From Streptosporangiales bacterium (GTDB lineage Bacteria > Actinomycetota > Actinomycetes > Streptosporangiales > WHST01), in the NCBI GenBank assembly GCA_009379955.1, contig WHST01000022.1, positions 1 through 64,000 of the forward strand: a stretch of DNA of 64,000 nt, written 5' to 3'. This document shows positions 63,344 through 64,000 of this stretch, one piece after another. How positions within the stretch are numbered: position 1 is the stretch's first letter; each line of letters begins with the position of its first letter. Both the position numbers and the translations under genes were made by a program. Under the pieces are notes generated by a model. That model ran no database searches and was not told the DNA's origin. It saw nothing but the letters and a program-made list of their open reading frames with translations.

Positions 63344-64000
63344 TCAGTGCGCGGGCGCGCCGGTCGCCTCCCGGTCGGTCGGCGGCGCGGTGATCCGCCG
63401 CCAGGCCGGACGCTCCGCGTTGGTCACGGCCCGCAGCGCCCATTCGACCGGGCCGTACTGGAACCGTGCCATCCAGAGCCGGCTGACGACCAGCTGCCCC
63501 AGCCAGATCCCAAGAGCGATCGCGAAGACACCGAGCGGGGCGACGTGGCCGACCAGGCCGAGACCGACGCCGGTGAAGATCAGCAGGCACGCGAGCGACT
63601 GGCCGAGGTAGTTCGACAGCGCCATCCGGCCGGCCGGGGCGAGGGCCGCGGCGAACCTGCGTCCTGGCGCGGTCCTGAAGAACAGCAGCAGGCTCGCGAC
63701 GTACGCGGCGGTGAGCGCGGGCGAGGTCAGCATGCCGATCGCCGTGGCGGTCGTGTCGGTGCCGATGCCGTCCATGCCGGCCCACTGGTACGCGCCGGCG
63801 AGGCCGATCGGGTAGCCGACCAGGCAGATCACCTTGAGCGCCCTGGTGTGTGCGTCGACCTCGGCCAGCAGCCGCCGCTTGCCCGCGGCGAGGCCCACCA
63901 GGAAGGCGGCCAGTGCCATCGAGAGCTGGTAGGCGACCAGGGTCAGGCCCAGGAACGGCAGGTCGGCGATGTGCTGCACGATCACGGAGCCGTAGCCACC
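63344..64000 (-). CDS. DUF418-family membrane protein (partial)
   Basis: This is the C-terminal part of a polytopic membrane protein; the frame runs open past the window edge (GGYGS before the first internal GTG at 63985). About six hydrophobic segments are seen, with LVGYPIGLAGAYQ and the C-terminal signature MALSNYLGQSLACLLIF plus WMARFQYGPVEWALRAVT, typical of DUF418. The function is unknown. The stop is followed by the 164-bp foldback element. Confidence 0.85.
   Translation of the reverse strand, partial: GGYGSVIVQHIADLPFLGLTLVAYQLSMALAAFLVGLAAGKRRLLAEVDAHTRALKVICLVGYPIGLAGAYQWAGMDGIGTDTTATAIGMLTSPALTAAYVASLLLFFRTAPGRRFAAALAPAGRMALSNYLGQSLACLLIFTGVGLGLVGHVAPLGVFAIALGIWLGQLVVSRLWMARFQYGPVEWALRAVTNAERPAWRRITAPPTDREATGAPAH

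Noticed and set aside
63138-63785. A minus-strand coding frame across the foldback element and DUF418 gene
   Set aside because: The DUF418 frame has the membrane-protein character; the other is Arg-rich antisense-like sequence running through the repeat.

Overview
The window is one continuous stretch of high-GC actinobacterial chromosome. Evidence for this is the strong G/C bias at third codon positions, many leaderless-type starts with a TANNNT box 6 to 8 nt upstream, the HU protein with a Lys/Ala-rich tail, CofC for coenzyme F420, and the order thiL, DUF3515, ddl, gpsA, plsC, cofC, hup, leuDC, ndgR. I cannot fix the genus. I see no prophage, insertion-sequence transposase, CRISPR array or rRNA. 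Nearly all of it is housekeeping or biosynthetic; the unusual material lies in intergenic repeats and leader sequences.

Layout. 0.2-11 kb: cofactor, envelope and lipid genes (thiL, a DUF3515 lipoprotein, ddl, an AarF/UbiB kinase-like protein, a PLP lyase, gpsA, plsC, cofC). 11-14.6 kb: hup, leuD, leuC and the divergent regulator ndgR. 14.8-19 kb: an HtrA protease, an F420-type oxidoreductase pair, zinc-free L36, Mug and a GNAT. 19.2-21.2 kb: tRNA-Glu, tRNA-Gln and an atypical gltX. 21.2-26.3 kb: leuB, ilvE, cimA and a fumarylacetoacetase-fold gene, all on the minus strand. 26.3-33.7 kb: a TetR/oxidoreductase pair, LtrA, HAD and two MFS transporters. 33.7-39 kb: ilvB-ilvN-ilvC-serA. 39-43 kb: a membrane-anchored sigma-like protein, a hydroxyacid dehydrogenase and a PQQ-type sugar dehydrogenase. 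43-48 kb: gatCAB and a PhoD-type phosphoesterase. 48-51 kb: an HTH-citrate synthase divergent from a homocitrate-synthase-like gene. 51-60 kb: ligA, a MetE-like gene, a GH13 glucosidase and exported proteins. 60-64 kb: HAD, mnmA, cysteine desulfurase and a partial DUF418 gene.

How the genes work together. Most of the branched-chain amino acid pathway is here: citramalate synthase (cimA), isopropylmalate isomerase (leuCD), leuB, ilvB/N, ilvC and ilvE. ilvB and cimA each appear to sit behind a classical attenuator, with a short leader peptide containing Ile/Leu/Val or Leu-Thr-Ile-Ile followed by an intrinsic terminator. gatCAB, tRNA-Gln and a GluRS fit the indirect route to Gln-tRNA. mnmA and a cysteine desulfurase fit tRNA thiolation.

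The most novel signal is a repeated cassette of about 110-120 bp in four copies at three loci (2893, 41901 on the minus strand, and a tandem pair at 54283/54390). Each copy encodes a 36-40 residue peptide with the motif RSAPRS near the middle and AAML near the end. Each stop codon overlaps the next start codon as ATGA: the start of a downstream gene in three copies and the start of the second peptide in the fourth. The downstream genes are unrelated and lack their own ribosome binding site. Other repeats are a pair of 77-bp double-palindrome elements, a 164-bp foldback element abutting the cysteine desulfurase promoter, and a five-unit array of GGGGTCCCC-type motifs with 30-31 bp spacing.
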